From positions 1 to 64,000 of the forward strand of contig JAFYBZ010000022.1 in NCBI GenBank assembly GCA_017539905.1: a stretch of DNA of 64,000 nt, in the 5' to 3' direction. Below the pieces are notes generated by a model that made no database searches, was not told where the DNA came from, and was given only the letters and a program-made list of their open reading frames with translations. Made by a program: the position numbers and the translations under genes. Position 1 is the first letter of the stretch, and every line of letters starts with the position of its first letter. Below, piece by piece: positions 1 through 8,496 of this stretch. The stretch comes from Clostridia bacterium (GTDB lineage: Bacteria > Bacillota > Clostridia > TANB77 > UBA1234).

Positions 1-1
1 A

Positions 2-289
2 TCACCGATTGTTGTTTTAAGTAGTGGAAAAAAAGCAACTAAAAGCCAGTTGGTTGATTTAGAGTTAACGACTATAGATGCAGGTTCATATATAGATAAA
101 ATAGCTGTGTTTAATGAAAATTTAAAGGGATCAAGTACATCAGCAACAACTAATAATATTTCATCATCATGGATAGATGAGATATCTCATATAGAAGGTT
201 GGGAATTATCTCCAAATGATGGATGGAAAACAGTATATTTAGTAATAAGAGATGCTTGGGGAAATACTACTGCGATTCCTACAAATTAA
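2..289 (+). CDS. C-terminal end of a surface or secreted protein (5' end outside window)
   Basis: The reading frame is open from the window edge and ends at TAA 287-289, so only the last 95 residues are seen. The tail has the pattern WKTVYLVIRDAWGNTT, which resembles the last strands of bacterial Ig-like repeats (V.D..GN motif) found in cell-surface proteins. No transmembrane segment, sortase motif or enzyme signature is visible in this piece. A strong terminator follows at once, so this is the end of its transcription unit. The Ig-like assignment is inferred from one short motif; the function is unknown. Confidence 0.6.
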   Translation, partial: SPIVVLSSGKKATKSQLVDLELTTIDAGSYIDKIAVFNENLKGSSTSATTNNISSSWIDEISHIEGWELSPNDGWKTVYLVIRDAWGNTTAIPTN

Positions 290-294
290 ATATA

Positions 295-323
295 AAATGG
301 TACCTATTAGGTACCATTTTTTT
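295..323 (+). terminator. Rho-independent terminator after the surface protein
   Basis: A perfect 10-bp stem (AAATGGTACC / GGTACCATTT) with loop TATTA is followed by a T run. It separates the upstream gene from recN. Confidence 0.9.
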
Positions 324-343
324 GTAACATAAATTTCACAATA

Positions 344-405
344 TGTTCGCTTTACGAACAAAAATTCTTGTTTTATAATGATTTATGAAAAGAGAACAAA
401 AATTC
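344..405 (+). promoter_or_regulatory. recN promoter with two SOS-box-like sites
   Basis: A -35 TTTACG (351-356), 17-bp spacer and -10 TATAAT (374-379) are present. Two direct copies of GAACAAAAATTC lie at 356-367 (inside the spacer) and 394-405 (just before the RBS). Each differs at one base from the Gram-positive LexA core GAAC-N4-GTTC. An inverted repeat TGTTCG-N5-CGAACA spans 344-360. LexA control is an inference from this geometry. Confidence 0.6.
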
Positions 406-421
406 GCAAAGGAGCGATAAC

Positions 422-2029
422 ATGCTTGTACAACTACATATAAAGAATATTGGTATTATAGATGAGCTTACAGTTAATTTTGATGAGTCTCTCAATATTA
501 TTACTGGTGAAACTGGCGCTGGTAAAAGTTTAATAATTGATTCAATCAATGCAATTTCTGGCTCAAGGGTTTCTAAAGAAATAATTAGAACGGGTCAAGA
601 TGCAGCCATGGTTGAAGCATATTTTTCAAATGGAGATGAAGAATATGTTTTATCTAGAGAGATTTTTCTAAATGGAAGGAATATTTGCAAAATTAATGGA
701 AAACTTGCAACTGTTTCTGAACTTAAAGAGATTTCATCAAAGCTAATTGATATTCATGGTCAACATGACAATCAATCCTTGTTAGATCCTAGCACCCATT
801 TAGATTTATTAGATAGTTTTGCTGGTAGTAATCTTTTTAAACTAAAAGAAGAGTATTTGCAAGAATTAGAAAAATATAGGTTGGTTTTAGCAAATCTTAA
901 GAAGAACTTTGGTGATGAGCAAGAAAGAGCCAGAAGAATTGATTTATTGAATTATCAAATAGATGAAATTGAGTCGGCCAAACTTAGTATTAATGAAGAA
1001 AACGAATTAAATGACAAGCGTAAGCTTATTCTAAATGCTGAAAAGATATCTAATTCTCTTAACAATTCACATGATGTTTTAAATGATAATGTTTTAGATC
1101 AGGTTTCGAGTGTTATTAAAATGTTATCTAGTATTTCAAACTATAACAAGGACTATGAAGATTTGGTTAATGAATTAAACGAAGCTTTTTATAATCTTCA
1201 AGATGCAAATGATACTCTCTTTGATTTTTGTAATGATGTTGATTTTGACGAAGATGAACAATCACATATTGAAGAACGTTTAGACATCATTTCAAATATG
1301 AAACGAAAATACGGAAAAACAATTGAAGAAGTATTAGAATACTTAGGCAAAATGAAAGAAGAAAAGAATTACCTTGAAAACTCTGAAGAAATAATAGCTA
1401 AGCTAAAAAACGAACAAATAGAATATGAAAATAGTCTTAATAATTTATCATCTAAGATTACAGAAATTCGAATAGAATGTGCAAAGAAGATTGAAAAGAA
1501 GATAAATAATCAAATGCAAGATTTAGAAATGAAAAAAGCATATTTAGAATTTGAATTTAAAGAATCTAGTGAGTATTTAGATAATGGTATGGATGAAGTT
1601 CAGTTATTAATATGCACAAACGTTGGTGATGAATTAAAACCTCTTTCAAAAATCGCATCAGGTGGAGAATTATCTAGAGTGATGCTAGCAATTAAAACAG
1701 TATTGGGTGATTATGATCAAGTATCTACAATGATATTTGATGAGATAGACACAGGTATTTCTGGACAAGCAGGTAAAGCTGTTGCAGATAAATTGAAACT
1801 AATATCTAAAAATCATCAAGTTATATGTGTTACGCATTTACCAACAATAGTTGCTGCTGGTTCTGTTAATTTTTATATAGATAAATATATAAATAATGGA
1901 AAAACAAAGACAAGAATTACTAAATTAGATGAAGAGGGGGTTATAAAAGAAATAGCACGAGTTATTGCAGGTAAAAATATAACATCTGCGGTATTAGAAA
2001 ATGCCAAAGAATTACGTAAAGTAGCTTAA
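422..2029 (+). CDS. recN: DNA repair protein RecN
   Basis: An SMC-like ATPase of double-strand break repair, 535 aa (family usually about 550-570). The Walker A motif GETGAGKS lies near residues 29-36. A long coiled-coil middle follows. The ABC signature ASGGELSRVMLAIK and Walker B MIFDEIDTGISG (near residue 436) lie in the C-terminal half, so both ATPase halves are complete. The ATG at 422 has AAGGAG 8 bases upstream. It is the first gene of its unit, under a promoter carrying SOS-like boxes, and recA and recX follow. In many spore-forming Clostridia recN is followed by spoIVB and spo0A; here it is not. Confidence 0.96.
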   Translation: MLVQLHIKNIGIIDELTVNFDESLNIITGETGAGKSLIIDSINAISGSRVSKEIIRTGQDAAMVEAYFSNGDEEYVLSREIFLNGRNICKINGKLATVSELKEISSKLIDIHGQHDNQSLLDPSTHLDLLDSFAGSNLFKLKEEYLQELEKYRLVLANLKKNFGDEQERARRIDLLNYQIDEIESAKLSINEENELNDKRKLILNAEKISNSLNNSHDVLNDNVLDQVSSVIKMLSSISNYNKDYEDLVNELNEAFYNLQDANDTLFDFCNDVDFDEDEQSHIEERLDIISNMKRKYGKTIEEVLEYLGKMKEEKNYLENSEEIIAKLKNEQIEYENSLNNLSSKITEIRIECAKKIEKKINNQMQDLEMKKAYLEFEFKESSEYLDNGMDEVQLLICTNVGDELKPLSKIASGGELSRVMLAIKTVLGDYDQVSTMIFDEIDTGISGQAGKAVADKLKLISKNHQVICVTHLPTIVAAGSVNFYIDKYINNGKTKTRITKLDEEGVIKEIARVIAGKNITSAVLENAKELRKVA

Positions 2030-2053
2030 AAGTCAATATTTTCGGTTTTAATG

Positions 2054-2082
2054 TTGACTAAAAAAGTCTACTAATTTATCAT
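2054..2082 (+). promoter_or_regulatory. recA promoter
   Basis: TTGACT (2054-2059), 17-bp spacer, TATCAT (2077-2082). No GAAC-N4-GTTC box is visible nearby. An imperfect inverted repeat (AGTCAA...TTGACT) overlaps the -35 element. Confidence 0.6.
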
Positions 2083-2122
2083 ATTTTTGTAAGTAAGTAT
2101 TTGGAAATTTTAGGAGGAAATT

Positions 2123-3226
2123 ATGAGCGATAAAAAAGAAAAAGCAGTTAAATCAACTGTACAAGTAGATACCAATTTATCTGAAAAGAAGAAGGCACTT
2201 GAAGTTGCCTTAGGACAAATAGAAAAACAATTTGGTAAAGGTTCTATCATGAAATTAGGTGAGAATGCTCATCTTAATGTTGAAGCAATTCCAACCGGTG
2301 CATTAAGCTTAGATATAGCACTTGGTATTGGGGGAATTCCTCGTGGAAGAATCATTGAGATTTATGGACCAGAGTCTTCTGGTAAAACAACTGTTGCACT
2401 TCACATGATTGCTGAAGCACAAAAAGCAGGCGGAATCGCAGCATTTATTGATGCAGAGCATGCATTAGACCCAGTATATGCTAAGGCTCTTGGCGTTAAC
2501 CTTGATGAATTGCTTGTATCACAACCTGATACAGGTGAACAAGCATTAGAAATTACAGAAGAATTAGTTAGAAGTGGAGCTATTGATATTGTAGTTGTTG
2601 ACTCAGTAGCAGCACTAGTTCCAAAAGCAGAAATTGATGGCGACATGGGAGATACTCACGTAGCACTTCAAGCACGTTTAATGTCACAAGCACTTCGTAA
2701 GTTAGCTGGTGTACTTAATAAATCAAATACAGCAGCAGTATTCATTAACCAACTTCGTGAAAAAGTTGGAATAATGTTTGGTAATCCTGAAGTTACTCCA
2801 GGTGGACGTGCATTAAAATTCTATGCATCAGTTAGAATGGAAATCAGACGTGTTGAAACACTTAAAGCTGATGGCGAGATGGTAGGAAATAGAGTTAAAG
2901 TTAAAGTAGTTAAGAATAAAGTTGCACCACCATTTAGAGAGGCAGAATTTGACATCATGTATGGTGAAGGAATTTCTAAAGTAGGAAATATCTTAGATAT
3001 AGCTGTAAACATGGATATAGTTGAAAAAGCAGGAGCATGGTTTAGCTATGATGGCAACAGAATTGCTCAAGGCCGTGATAATGCTAAAAAATACTTTGAA
3101 AATAATCCTGAAATATGTGCTGAGGTTGAAAAGAAGATTCGTGATAATATTGCATTAGCATTTGATAAGTCTTTGACAGAAGAATTAGATGCACATGATG
3201 ATGATGATGAATTAGAAGAAGAATAA
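2123..3226 (+). CDS. recA: Recombinase RecA
   Basis: ATP-dependent strand-exchange protein of homologous recombination and activator of LexA cleavage, 367 aa, full length. The Walker A motif GPESSGKTT lies near residue 81. Family-typical blocks such as [27 protein letters not shown] and [17 protein letters not shown] are intact. The acidic C-terminal tail ([10 protein letters not shown]) is typical of RecA. The ATG has AGGAGG 6 bases upstream. The gene has its own promoter and ends in a GC-rich terminator, with its inhibitor/modulator gene recX immediately after it. Confidence 0.99.
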   Translation: MSDKKEKAVKSTVQVDTNLSEKKKALEVALGQIEKQFGKGSIMKLGENAHLNVEAIPTGALSLDIALGIGGIPRGRIIEIYGPESSGKTTVALHMIAEAQKAGGIAAFIDAEHALDPVYAKALGVNLDELLVSQPDTGEQALEITEELVRSGAIDIVVVDSVAALVPKAEIDGDMGDTHVALQARLMSQALRKLAGVLNKSNTAAVFINQLREKVGIMFGNPEVTPGGRALKFYASVRMEIRRVETLKADGEMVGNRVKVKVVKNKVAPPFREAEFDIMYGEGISKVGNILDIAVNMDIVEKAGAWFSYDGNRIAQGRDNAKKYFENNPEICAEVEKKIRDNIALAFDKSLTEELDAHDDDDELEEE

Positions 3227-3233
3227 AAATATA

Positions 3234-3256
3234 GGCGCCCGATGGGCGCCATTTTA
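3234..3256 (+). terminator. Terminator between recA and recX
   Basis: A seven-base-pair GC stem (GGCGCCC / GGGCGCC) with loop GAT is followed by a short ATTTTAT run. The weak T run may allow some read-through into recX. Confidence 0.7.
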
Positions 3257-3271
3257 TAATGAGGTGCTTAA

Positions 3272-3727
3272 ATGATTATTGAAGATAAGCTAATGAATTA
3301 TGTCTTATATAAAATGCGTACAATTGCTGAAGTTCGTCGTAAGGCTCAGACTTTAAAACTTCAAGATGAATACATTGACGATGCCATTGAATATTTAATC
3401 GAAGCAGGTTATTTAGATGATGATAATTATTGTAAAAAGTATGTAGAAAACGTTATTAGATTAAAAAATGCCTCGAGAACTGAAATCAAGAATGATTTGC
3501 TTCGAAAAGGAGTTAATGAAGACACAATTGATAAGTATGTTTACACCGATATAACATTAGATTTTGAAGAAGAATCGGCTAAAATTCTAGCAAAAAAGAA
3601 ATTTAAGTTAGGCACCGAATTATTGAAGGTTAAAAAGTATTTATTATCTAAAGGATATGCCTATGACTCAGTATCAAAAGCAATTGACAACTTAGTAGAT
3701 TTAAACGATAATAATATAGTAGAGTAA
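3272..3727 (+). CDS. recX: Regulatory protein RecX
   Basis: Small RecA-binding modulator, 151 aa, built of tandem three-helix repeats. Family features are the block IEYLIEAGYLDDDNYCKKYVE (residues about 37-57) and the repeat SRTEIKNDLLRKGV. It lies 45 bp after recA, as is usual, separated only by a weak terminator, so partial co-transcription is likely. The start ATG at 3272 has GAGGTG upstream. The length is at the short end of the family range and nothing appears missing. Confidence 0.9.
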   Translation: MIIEDKLMNYVLYKMRTIAEVRRKAQTLKLQDEYIDDAIEYLIEAGYLDDDNYCKKYVENVIRLKNASRTEIKNDLLRKGVNEDTIDKYVYTDITLDFEEESAKILAKKKFKLGTELLKVKKYLLSKGYAYDSVSKAIDNLVDLNDNNIVE

Positions 3728-3758
3728 TATAAGTTTTTATATTCTAAGGAGGATTTTT

Positions 3759-4580
3759 ATGGAAAATCTTGAGCAATGTGTTATAGATGCGGTTTCTTAT
3801 ATCAAATCAGTTGTACCATTTAAGCCTGATATTGCTATTGTTTCTGGAAAATATTTAGAGACTTTAGTATATGAGTTACAAAATCCAATTGAAATACCTT
3901 ATGGCGAATTACCTTACTTTAAAGGAGATAATGGTAAACTTGTATTTGGCCAGATTTATGATAAAAATGTTGTTATTATGGTTGGAAACGTTCATTACTA
4001 TGAAGGCTATTCTATGCAAGATGTAGTATTTCCAATTCGCGTTTTTGCTTTATTAGGCATTGAGGACATTATATTTACTACTTCTGCTGGTGGAATTAGT
4101 CCAAAATATAAAACAGGAGATATAGTTCTTATTACAGATCATATTAATTTATCATTTGAGTCTCCACTTAGAGGACCAAACTGCAGTATTTTAGGAAATA
4201 GATTCCCATCATTAAAGGATTGCTATAGTAAATCTCTTATGGATGTTGCTAAAAAGGTTTCATATGAAATAGGTGTAAATCTTCAAGAAGGTGTATATGC
4301 TTTTGTAACTGGTCCTCAATACGAGACAAATGCAGAAGTTAAGATGCTTTCAACATTAGGAGCTAGTATGGTTGGTATGTCTACTGTTCCTGAGGTTATT
4401 GCAGCAACTCATTCAGGTATGGAAATATTAGCACTTGCTTGTATTACTAATAGCGCAGGTGATTTAGGAGATATGCCTGAACGTAATGAAATATTAGAAT
4501 CAGCTTCTAAGATAGAAGAAGACTATAAAGCTATTGTTATGGATACAATTAAAAAAATAGTAATTGAAACAGAAGGTTAA
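3759..4580 (+). CDS. punA: Purine-nucleoside phosphorylase (trimeric, class I)
   Basis: Cytoplasmic enzyme of purine salvage that phosphorolyses guanosine and inosine nucleosides to base plus ribose-1-phosphate; 273 aa, normal for the PunA/XapA group. Supporting blocks are the phosphate-binding TTSAGGISPKYKTGDI, the substrate loop TGPQYETNAE (near residue 185) and VGMSTVPEVIAATHSG. The strong RBS AAGGAGGA precedes the ATG at 3759. The gene is separated from scpA by only 4 bases, suggesting translational coupling although the functions are unrelated. Confidence 0.93.
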   Translation: MENLEQCVIDAVSYIKSVVPFKPDIAIVSGKYLETLVYELQNPIEIPYGELPYFKGDNGKLVFGQIYDKNVVIMVGNVHYYEGYSMQDVVFPIRVFALLGIEDIIFTTSAGGISPKYKTGDIVLITDHINLSFESPLRGPNCSILGNRFPSLKDCYSKSLMDVAKKVSYEIGVNLQEGVYAFVTGPQYETNAEVKMLSTLGASMVGMSTVPEVIAATHSGMEILALACITNSAGDLGDMPERNEILESASKIEEDYKAIVMDTIKKIVIETEG

Positions 4581-4584
4581 TTGA

Positions 4585-5325
4585 ATGGAACAAATTAGTA
4601 TCAAAATAGATAATTTTGAGGGTCCATTAGATCTTTTAATGCATCTTATTGAAAAGAATAAGATGGATATAATGGATATCAAGATTTCTATCATTACAGA
4701 TCAATATTTAGAGTATTTAAATAAGATGCGTGAGATGAATTTGGAAATAACTAGTGAATTCATTGTTATGGCATCAAGACTTATATATTTAAAATCAAAG
4801 AGTTTATTACCATCGCTTAAAGATGATGAAATGGATGATTCTGAATTTGATTTAGTAGCTATGCTTGTTGAATATAAAAGATACAAAGAATACACTTATT
4901 CACTTCGTGAAAGACTAGATACATATTACAAGCGTATATACAAGCTACCATCAAAAATTGACTTGCCAACTAATAAACTAGAGCAAGAGTTTTCACCAGA
5001 ACTAATTCCAGAAATATACGAGGACTTTTTATTTAAAGAGCAAGCTAAGAAAAACTTGCAAGCAGATAATATCAAAAAGCTTGCTTTATCAGAAAAATAT
5101 ACAGTTCAAAGCAAAATTCGTGAAATTATACGTCATTTACTTAGAAAGCCAAAATTCATCTTTAATAAGCTATTTAGTGTTAAAAAGCAAGATAAGGCTG
5201 AAGTTGTTACAGCTTTCTTGAGCCTACTAGAGTTGTCAAAGATGAGCCGTATAAAAGTTGAACAAAACAAGCTTTTCGGTGATATAGAAGTCGAAAAAAT
5301 CGCTAAAGTTAGGGCAAAAGGTTAG
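4585..5325 (+). CDS. scpA: Segregation and condensation protein ScpA (kleisin)
   Basis: Kleisin subunit that bridges the SMC dimer in bacterial condensin, 246 aa. The N-terminal SMC neck-binding block FEGPLDLLMHLIEKNKMDI is diagnostic, and the C-terminal winged-helix segment (VVTAFLSLLELSKMSRI) is intact. The gene has only a weak RBS inside the end of punA, so coupling to the upstream gene is likely. The partner scpB, usually next to scpA in Firmicutes, is not here: a strong terminator and then rho follow. ScpB must be encoded elsewhere or be lost. Confidence 0.92.
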   Translation: MEQISIKIDNFEGPLDLLMHLIEKNKMDIMDIKISIITDQYLEYLNKMREMNLEITSEFIVMASRLIYLKSKSLLPSLKDDEMDDSEFDLVAMLVEYKRYKEYTYSLRERLDTYYKRIYKLPSKIDLPTNKLEQEFSPELIPEIYEDFLFKEQAKKNLQADNIKKLALSEKYTVQSKIREIIRHLLRKPKFIFNKLFSVKKQDKAEVVTAFLSLLELSKMSRIKVEQNKLFGDIEVEKIAKVRAKG

Positions 5326-5331
5326 TTTTTT

Positions 5332-5370
5332 AATCCGGTGAAAAGGTTTACCTTTTCACCGGATTTTGTT
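5332..5370 (+). terminator. Strong terminator after scpA
   Basis: A perfect 15-bp stem (5332-5346 with 5351-5365, outer sequence AATCCGGTGAAAAGG) with loop TTTA is followed by T-rich sequence. Confidence 0.9.
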
Positions 5371-5397
5371 GACTATAAGGCCGTTTTGATGTAAAAT
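5369..5397 (+). promoter_or_regulatory. rho promoter
   Basis: TTGACT (5369-5374), 17-bp spacer, TAAAAT (5392-5397). It directly abuts the scpA terminator. The predicted transcript has a leader of about 105 bases before rho, in which no clear hairpin is seen. Confidence 0.75.
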
Positions 5398-5510
5398 TAG
5401 CCTAGTTTTAGGAATCAAAAAATATTTAATCTTTATTTATCTAAATTTTTAATTCGATTATTTAAAAAATTCCCATTACAATTTTATATTTGATATAAGG
5501 AGTGAGTTTA

Positions 5511-6851
5511 TTGGACGAACTTAATCAACTTTCACTTACTGACCTTAAAAATCTTGCGAAAGAAAAGGGTCTAAAAACTACTGGAAAAAACAAAAAGGAT
5601 ATCATTGATATGATTCTTGCTGAAATGAAGCCAAGTAATCCTACTGATGATTTTGTTGTTGAGCCTGAAAACAAGCCTTCATCTTTAATTGGTAATGAAG
5701 ATACATCAAAATCAGAGATAGTTACTAACAATAAGGATGATTTTATTGTAGAGGGAATTTTAGAAGTATTAGAAACTGGTTTTGGATTCTTAAGAGGAGA
5801 AAACTATCTTTCTACTCCTAAAGATGTGTATGTAAGTCCAGTTCAAATTAGAAGATTTAGACTTCAAACAGGTGATATGCTTAAAGGAATTGCTCGTAAT
5901 CCAAAGGAAGGTGAGAAATTCCCAGCTTTAATATATGTTAATTCTGTAAATGATGACAGCCCAGATGTATCTATCAGAAGAACATCATTTGATGATTTAA
6001 CCCCAATATTTCCTAATAGACGTATTAAGTTAGATAACACAGGCGATTTCTCAATGAGAATTGTTGATTTACTTGCTCCAATTGGATTTGGCCAAAGAGG
6101 TATGATAGTAGCTGCTCCTAAAGTAGGTAAAACTACAATGCTTAAAAAATTAGCTAATGAAATCACAGCAAGTCACCCAGAAGCAGTTGTTATTGTTTTA
6201 TTAATAGATGAGCGTCCAGAAGAAGTTACTGATATGAAACGTTCAATCAAAGGCGAAGTAATCTATTCAACATTTGATGAACTTCCAGAACATCATGCAA
6301 AAGTAGCTGAAATAGTTTTGGAAAGAGCTAAAAGATTAGTAGAGCATAAGAAAGATGTTGTTATTTTACTAGACAGTATTACACGTCTTGCCCGTGCTTA
6401 TAACCTTACTGTACCATCTTCAGGAAAAACATTGTCAGGTGGTTTTGATCCAGCAGCTCTACACAAACCAAAGCGTTTCTTTGGCGCAGCTCGTAATATA
6501 GAAGAGGGCGGAAGCATTACAATATTAGCTACTGCATTAGTTGATACAGGTTCTAGAATGGATGACGTTATTTTTGAAGAATTCAAAGGAACAGGTAATA
6601 TGGAAGTGTACTTAGATAGAAAGCTTTCAGAAAGAAGAATATTCCCTGCTATAGATATCAACAAATCTGGAACAAGAAGAGATGATTTATTACTTACACC
6701 AAAAGAATTTAACTTTGCATCGAAAATACGTAAGTCACTTAACGAGAATAACACTAATAGTATGAATATAACTGATTCGTTTATCAGATACATTACATCT
6801 ACAAAGAGTAACGATGAACTAATTACTAAGTTTGAAAAGACTAATTTCTAA
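5511..6851 (+). CDS. rho: Transcription termination factor Rho
   Basis: Hexameric RNA helicase that ends transcription, 446 aa. An N-terminal Rho-N (SAP-like) helix domain (residues about 1-40) is followed by an acidic linker, the RNA-binding cold-shock domain ([11 protein letters not shown]) and the ATPase domain with P-loop APKVGKTTM near residue 201, [13 protein letters not shown] and [13 protein letters not shown]. The start is taken as TTG 5511 because AAGGAG lies at 5497-5502; an in-frame GTG at 5502 overlaps that RBS and is unlikely. It has its own promoter; lspA and rluD follow closely. Confidence 0.96.
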   Translation: MDELNQLSLTDLKNLAKEKGLKTTGKNKKDIIDMILAEMKPSNPTDDFVVEPENKPSSLIGNEDTSKSEIVTNNKDDFIVEGILEVLETGFGFLRGENYLSTPKDVYVSPVQIRRFRLQTGDMLKGIARNPKEGEKFPALIYVNSVNDDSPDVSIRRTSFDDLTPIFPNRRIKLDNTGDFSMRIVDLLAPIGFGQRGMIVAAPKVGKTTMLKKLANEITASHPEAVVIVLLIDERPEEVTDMKRSIKGEVIYSTFDELPEHHAKVAEIVLERAKRLVEHKKDVVILLDSITRLARAYNLTVPSSGKTLSGGFDPAALHKPKRFFGAARNIEEGGSITILATALVDTGSRMDDVIFEEFKGTGNMEVYLDRKLSERRIFPAIDINKSGTRRDDLLLTPKEFNFASKIRKSLNENNTNSMNITDSFIRYITSTKSNDELITKFEKTNF

Positions 6852-6863
6852 AGGAGAATACAC

Positions 6864-7325
6864 TTGAAAAAATATTTAGGATGGATATTTGTTATAGTTG
6901 GTATAATCATTGATCAAATAACTAAATCTTTAGCATTAAACATTGAAGAAAGCATTGAAGTGATTCCAGGATTTTTAAACTTCACTTTAGTCAAGAATGA
7001 AGGCGCAGCATTTGGAATAGCTCAAGGCTCAAATTATATTTTGCTTGCGATATCAATTGTGATTTGTTTGGTATTTATCGGTACAATTATTGTCTTACAT
7101 AAAAAAGAAGAAAGAGTATCACCTAGTTTTTATTTATTAGTTTCTGGTGCAATTGGAAATATTCTAGATAGAATGTCTAGAGGATTTGTAGTAGATTTCA
7201 TTGATACTCCTTTTATAGCAACTTTCAACATTGCCGATAGTTTGGTTGTAATAGGTGTTATATGGCTATTAGCAGAAGAAACAATTGTATCAGTATTCTC
7301 AAAAAAGAATAAGGAGAATAAATAA
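6864..7325 (+). CDS. lspA: Lipoprotein signal peptidase LspA
   Basis: Membrane aspartic protease (signal peptidase II) that removes signal peptides from prolipoproteins, 153 aa with four hydrophobic segments. The catalytic aspartates are in the blocks GNILDRMSRGFVVDFID and FNIADSLVVIG, and the family block VKNEGAAFG is present. It starts at TTG 6864 with AAGGAG 8 bases upstream. It overlaps rluD by one base (TAATG), the same lspA-pseudouridine synthase pair known in Bacillus. Its presence implies that this cell makes lipoproteins. Confidence 0.96.
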   Translation: MKKYLGWIFVIVGIIIDQITKSLALNIEESIEVIPGFLNFTLVKNEGAAFGIAQGSNYILLAISIVICLVFIGTIIVLHKKEERVSPSFYLLVSGAIGNILDRMSRGFVVDFIDTPFIATFNIADSLVVIGVIWLLAEETIVSVFSKKNKENK

Positions 7326-8233
7326 TGGAGTTTATTGTTAACGAAGGAAATCAAGGAACAAGACTTGATTCATTTATAAATTTAATAGATTCAAATATTT
7401 CTCGTAGCCTTGCTCAAAAGCTTATTAACGATGAAAGAATACTAGTAAATGATAAACCTAATAAAACATCATATAAAGTAAAATTAAATGATATAATTTT
7501 TATTCCAGATGATGCAAATGCAACAACATCAGAAGGAATCATAAAAGAAGATATTCCAATAGATGTTTTATATGAAGATGATGACATTTTAGTTGTTAAT
7601 AAGCCTAAGAATATGGTGGTTCATCCTGGAAGCGGAGTTAATTCAGGCACATTAGTTAATGCTATTGTTGGTAAGTATGATTTGTCTGTAGGCTCAGAAG
7701 ATTTTAGACCAGGAATTATTCATAGACTAGATAAAGATACTACAGGCTGTTTGGTAGTTGCCAAAAACAATAAAGCTCATGATAGCATTGCAAAGCAAAT
7801 TCAAGATAGAACTACTAAAAAGATATATATTGCTCTTGTTAAAGGAATCATTTCTGAAAACAAGGGTGTAATAGATATGCCAATAGGTCGTTCGAAGACT
7901 GATCGCAAGAAAATGGAAGCTACCAAAGATGGAAAAGAGGCACATACTGAGTTCACAGTCTTAGAAAGATACAAAGAAGGCTATACTTTGGTAGAAGTAC
8001 TGCTTAAAACAGGAAGAACACACCAAATTAGGGTTCATATGGCTAAAATTGGGCATCCAGTAGTTGGTGATAGCACATATTCAAGCGGCAAAAACCCATT
8101 TGGAGTGAACTCTCAAATGCTACACAGCCATATACTAGGCTTTGTACACCCAACAACCGGAAATTATGTTGAATTTATCGCTCCTTTGCCAGCATATTTT
8201 ACCGAAATAATTGAAAAATTAAGTAAACTTTAA
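7325..8233 (+). CDS. rluD: RluA/RluD-family 23S rRNA pseudouridine synthase
   Basis: Isomerises uridines to pseudouridine in large-subunit rRNA, 302 aa. An N-terminal S4 RNA-binding domain (GTRLDSFI...LVNDKP, residues about 10-75) precedes the catalytic domain with GIIHRLDKDTTGCLVVAK, in which the aspartate of HRLDKDT is catalytic. It is translationally coupled to lspA through a 1-base overlap. The exact target uridines cannot be read from sequence, so the RluD name is by family. A long palindromic repeat begins immediately after the stop codon and probably ends the transcript. Confidence 0.92.
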   Translation: MEFIVNEGNQGTRLDSFINLIDSNISRSLAQKLINDERILVNDKPNKTSYKVKLNDIIFIPDDANATTSEGIIKEDIPIDVLYEDDDILVVNKPKNMVVHPGSGVNSGTLVNAIVGKYDLSVGSEDFRPGIIHRLDKDTTGCLVVAKNNKAHDSIAKQIQDRTTKKIYIALVKGIISENKGVIDMPIGRSKTDRKKMEATKDGKEAHTEFTVLERYKEGYTLVEVLLKTGRTHQIRVHMAKIGHPVVGDSTYSSGKNPFGVNSQMLHSHILGFVHPTTGNYVEFIAPLPAYFTEIIEKLSKL

Positions 8234-8403
8234 TAAATAAAGCAGGTTGGTATATTACCACGAAAACGTCCTGGCTCAACAGCTTGTACCATTTGAAGCT
8301 CGAATCGATTTCCTCGTTAACTCGGGATTCTTCGCTTCAAATTATACAACCTGTAATCGTGCGGATTGTTTTCTACTGGTAATATACCAATCTGCTTTAT
8401 TTA
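8234..8403. repeat. 170-bp palindromic element with 27-bp terminal inverted repeats (family R4)
   Basis: The ends 8234-8260 and 8377-8403 are inverted repeats matching at 26 of 27 positions (inner part TTGGTATATTACCA). Inner segments also pair (TTGTACCATTTGAAGC near 8284 with GCTTCAAATTATACAA near 8334), so the whole element can fold into one long hairpin. It encodes no plausible protein. A partial copy in inverted orientation lies at 44360-44408, which marks this as a dispersed family, possibly a miniature inverted-repeat element. Confidence 0.85.
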
Positions 8404-8438
8404 GTAATTAAAATTTAATATATTTTTCAATGGTTTTA

Positions 8439-8447
8439 TGGTAGAAT
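8439..8447 (+). promoter_or_regulatory. Possible glgA promoter (extended -10)
   Basis: TGG-TAGAAT is an extended -10 element at 8439-8447. No good -35 hexamer is seen. It lies 50 bases before the glgA start. Confidence 0.4.
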
Positions 8448-8496
8448 ACATATTGAGAAATTATGCAGTAAATACGAAAGAAAAGGGAGAATACAA

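Noticed and set aside
2030..2122. LexA box before recA
   Set aside because: No GAAC-N4-GTTC-like sequence is present; only an inverted repeat overlapping the -35.
5502..5504. GTG 5502 as the rho start
   Set aside because: It overlaps the AAGGAG ribosome binding site; TTG 5511 is correctly spaced.
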